The translations under genes were made by a program, and so were the position numbers. This document shows, in pieces, positions 62,589-64,000 of a DNA stretch of 64,000 nt (position 1 is the first letter of the stretch; every line of letters starts with the position of its first letter). A model generated the notes under the pieces. It had not been told where the DNA came from. It searched no databases and saw only the letters and a program-made list of their open reading frames with translations. Source of the DNA: Monomorium pharaonis (taxonomy: Eukaryota > Arthropoda > Insecta > Hymenoptera > Formicidae); the NCBI RefSeq assembly GCF_013373865.1, contig NC_050469.1:8427582-8491581 (forward strand), in the 5' to 3' direction.

Positions 62589-64000
62589 CTATGGAATACA
62601 GAAATGCTTGCTTCAGTATATCTTCATTACATAAGTAGAAGTTATTACATACCGAGTTTTATAGGGCTCACTCCTACATTGCCCGGCGTTCCCGGCGAAC
62701 CGGGCGGTACTCCGCTCTTCTTGTAGAGAAGAGAATTAAAGAAATTAGCTAAGACACCCTCCCCAGACGGTGTCGCACCACTACCCTTGGGATCCAGTTT
62801 TTTGTTCGGCGACGCCACCTATTTCCCCGCAAAATCGTTAATGTTCATCCATTTTTAAGAAAGAATTTTACTATTGTGTAATGGACAGATCATACCACAT
62901 AGATTAGAACATGCTTTCAAATGTTAACTGCAATGACCACACGAGATGACTGGAATTGAAATTACATGGAATGTTAAACGACACATTGTACAGTGGACCA
63001 TTCGGAAATTTTTATACATAATTTATCGCCTTCAAAATTAATTAAATTATTATATGTTAAATAAAATAAGTGACTTTGCATATGTTATTTATGCCATTAT
63101 ATTAATGTACTGTAACACATTGTCATTCTATTAAGTGAATTCATTAGATACATTAAACAGGTTTTCTAAGAGGCACAAGCTCGTAACATAAATACATAAA
63201 GAACAAAAAATATATTTTTACTCTTGATAACAAATGAATGGATCATTGGTTATATGAATGAGCGAAATTATGTGTCAATTACACTGATTACCTAATGAAT
63301 GAGACAATCGACACAAATGTATGTCAGGTTACACTCAATAATTTGATATTGTATATAACAAATGATTAATGGATCACTCGCACGATTTGTAGTGACGATG
63401 TGAAAATTAGTGACAATGCTAAGGTTTCTTTGGTTTGACACGCAACATGAAGAGCATGCTCCATTTATAAATGGTATAACCTGTATAATTGGCCCAGGGC
63501 TTGCCTGATTCCGAGTCGTCGGAGAACGAGTAGGATCTTTCAGACCCGATAGAGCCGCTTGTTGTCGCGCGAGAAAAGCCTGCTCCTCTTCCGCCTGAAC
63601 CTCCATTTCTCTAGCAATGCACTATATCAATAGTATCAATAGATAAAATATTCAACTGCTATATTCGCGTTATGTCAGAAAAGTTGTATGCATTAGGAGC
63701 ATAAAGCAGTAATACGAAGCAGGTACGAATAGCATACTTTTCGATTCGTTGCTGGCTGTGCGATAACATCGCGATAGTAATCGTTCGCCTTCATGGATTG
63801 CAAATTCTCGTGCAAAATACTAATCTTCTTCATGTTATCCCAACCAGCAGGTCTGCAAATAATGCGCAATGCAAATAATTTTAACATATGCGCGCGCGAA
63901 GAAATTTTTTTTCACGTCATGTCGAGTGTTCTTACATAAGTACGGCATCCTTTTCGACGACCAACGCCGGTGTCCTAAACGGTAAAGAGTAAATCCTATG
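62473..64000 (-). CDS. Dlic: Cytoplasmic dynein 1 light intermediate chain, C-terminal part (five exons, partial)
   Basis: Exons on the minus strand are 64000-63936 (cut by the window edge), 63852-63738, 63621-63481, 62818-62653 and 62588-62473, giving 200 residues and a TAA stop. Introns are GT-AG and phases agree (2, 0, 0, 1). Diagnostic motifs are PALVVEKDAVL then PAGWDNMKKI (end of the RAS-like domain), EVQAEEEQAFLARQQAAL, GEGVLANFFNSLLYKK (the C-terminal effector helix) and AAAELDRLTR near the end. Family knowledge: the light intermediate chain binds the dynein heavy chain through its GTPase-like domain, and its C-terminal helix binds coiled-coil activating adaptors such as BicD, Hook and Spindly. 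The N-terminal part lies beyond 64,000. Identity is very secure. Introns of 83, 116, 662 and 64 bp are compact, unlike the huge mib1 intron. Confidence 0.96.
62653..62818 (-). CDS. Dlic: Dlic exon: C-terminal effector-binding helix
   Basis: Acceptor GAAATAG, then VASPNKKLDPKGSG and the helix GEGVLANFFNSLLYKK, followed by a Gly/Pro-rich stretch (PPGSPGTPGNVGVSP). In human LIC1 the equivalent helix with its paired phenylalanines docks into the hydrophobic groove of Hook, BicD and Spindly-type adaptors; both phenylalanines are present. Ends in phase 1 at the donor GTATGT. Confidence 0.95.
62819..63480 (-). other. Dlic intron (662 bp), no element recognised
   Basis: AT-rich DNA between the linker exon and the effector-helix exon. 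It begins GTTATA and ends GAAATAG on the minus strand. The linker-exon frame runs open into it for about 57 codons, but that translation is unlike the family and reflects read-through. Confidence 0.7.
63481..63621 (-). CDS. Dlic: Dlic exon: acidic helix and S/T-P-rich linker
   Basis: Acceptor GATATAG, then 47 codons starting CIAREMEVQAEEEQAFLARQ, followed by a linker with PTRSP and ASPGP, which resemble proline-directed phosphorylation sites (inference). The donor is a weak GTTATA at 63480; phase 0 fits the next exon. An alternative nearby donor is possible, so the 3' end is the least certain boundary in this gene. Confidence 0.87.
63738..63852 (-). CDS. Dlic: Dlic exon: PAGWDN segment
   Basis: The acceptor TTTGCAG precedes one base plus 38 codons: PAGWDNMKKISILHENLQSM, KANDYYRDVIAQPATNRK. 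The donor is GTATGC. The PAGWDN..KI.ILHEN pattern is the most conserved block after the GTPase-like fold in this family. Confidence 0.95.
63936..64000 (-). CDS. Dlic: Dlic exon (cut by window edge): end of RAS-like domain
   Basis: Reads IYSLPFRTPALVVEKDAVL on the minus strand and ends with AT before the donor GTAAGA, so ATA (Ile) forms across the junction. This matches the PAVVVEKDAVFIPAGWDN segment of animal light intermediate chains. The 5' end of the exon is outside the window. Confidence 0.92.

Noticed and set aside
1..64000. CRISPR arrays, bacterial operons, viral genes or rRNA
   Set aside because: No spaced direct repeats of array type, no prokaryotic gene packing and no viral or ribosomal RNA motifs seen; gene structure is that of an animal nuclear genome.

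Overview
The window looks like nuclear DNA from an insect, most likely a hymenopteran and plausibly an ant. The evidence is two recognisable animal genes with GT-AG introns, a mosaic of CpG-rich islands and very AT-rich stretches, many microsatellites, and many short inverted-repeat (MITE-like) elements. The lineage is an inference. The two gene identities rest on clear protein motifs and on splice phases that agree at every junction.

Layout: bases 1 to about 53,555 contain no coding exon I can recognise. They hold GC-rich islands (about 3.2-4.4, 14.2-14.7, 18.5-21.2, 22.7-24.9, 29.1-36.9, 38.3-40.3, 44.4-47.8 and 49.8-51.5 kb) separated by AT-rich DNA, with simple repeats, a tRNA-derived SINE candidate and several terminal-inverted-repeat elements. 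The first recognised exon starts inside the ankyrin domain of mind bomb 1, so this stretch is best read as one very long mib1 intron of at least 53.5 kb, possibly rich in regulatory DNA. Nested genes are not excluded.

Bases 53,556-59,752 (+ strand) carry the last six exons of mib1: the end of the ankyrin repeats, three RING fingers and the stop codon (401 complete residues). Three of its introns hold mobile elements. The most striking is a foldback element of about 1.44 kb (55,172-56,612) with inverted repeats of about 340 bp, a repeated 8-bp motif in both orientations and an internal 10-bp minisatellite.

Bases 62,473-64,000 (- strand) carry the last five exons of the cytoplasmic dynein light intermediate chain gene (Dlic), including the C-terminal adaptor-binding helix. 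Its 5' part lies beyond the right edge. mib1 and Dlic are convergent, with 2.7 kb of AT-rich DNA between their stop codons that should hold both 3' UTRs. The two genes are not known to act in one pathway: Mib1 ubiquitinates Notch ligands in signal-sending cells, and Dlic links dynein to cargo adaptors. I found no new operon-like or defence-like system. The unusual content is the foldback element, several hairpin elements and the giant intron.
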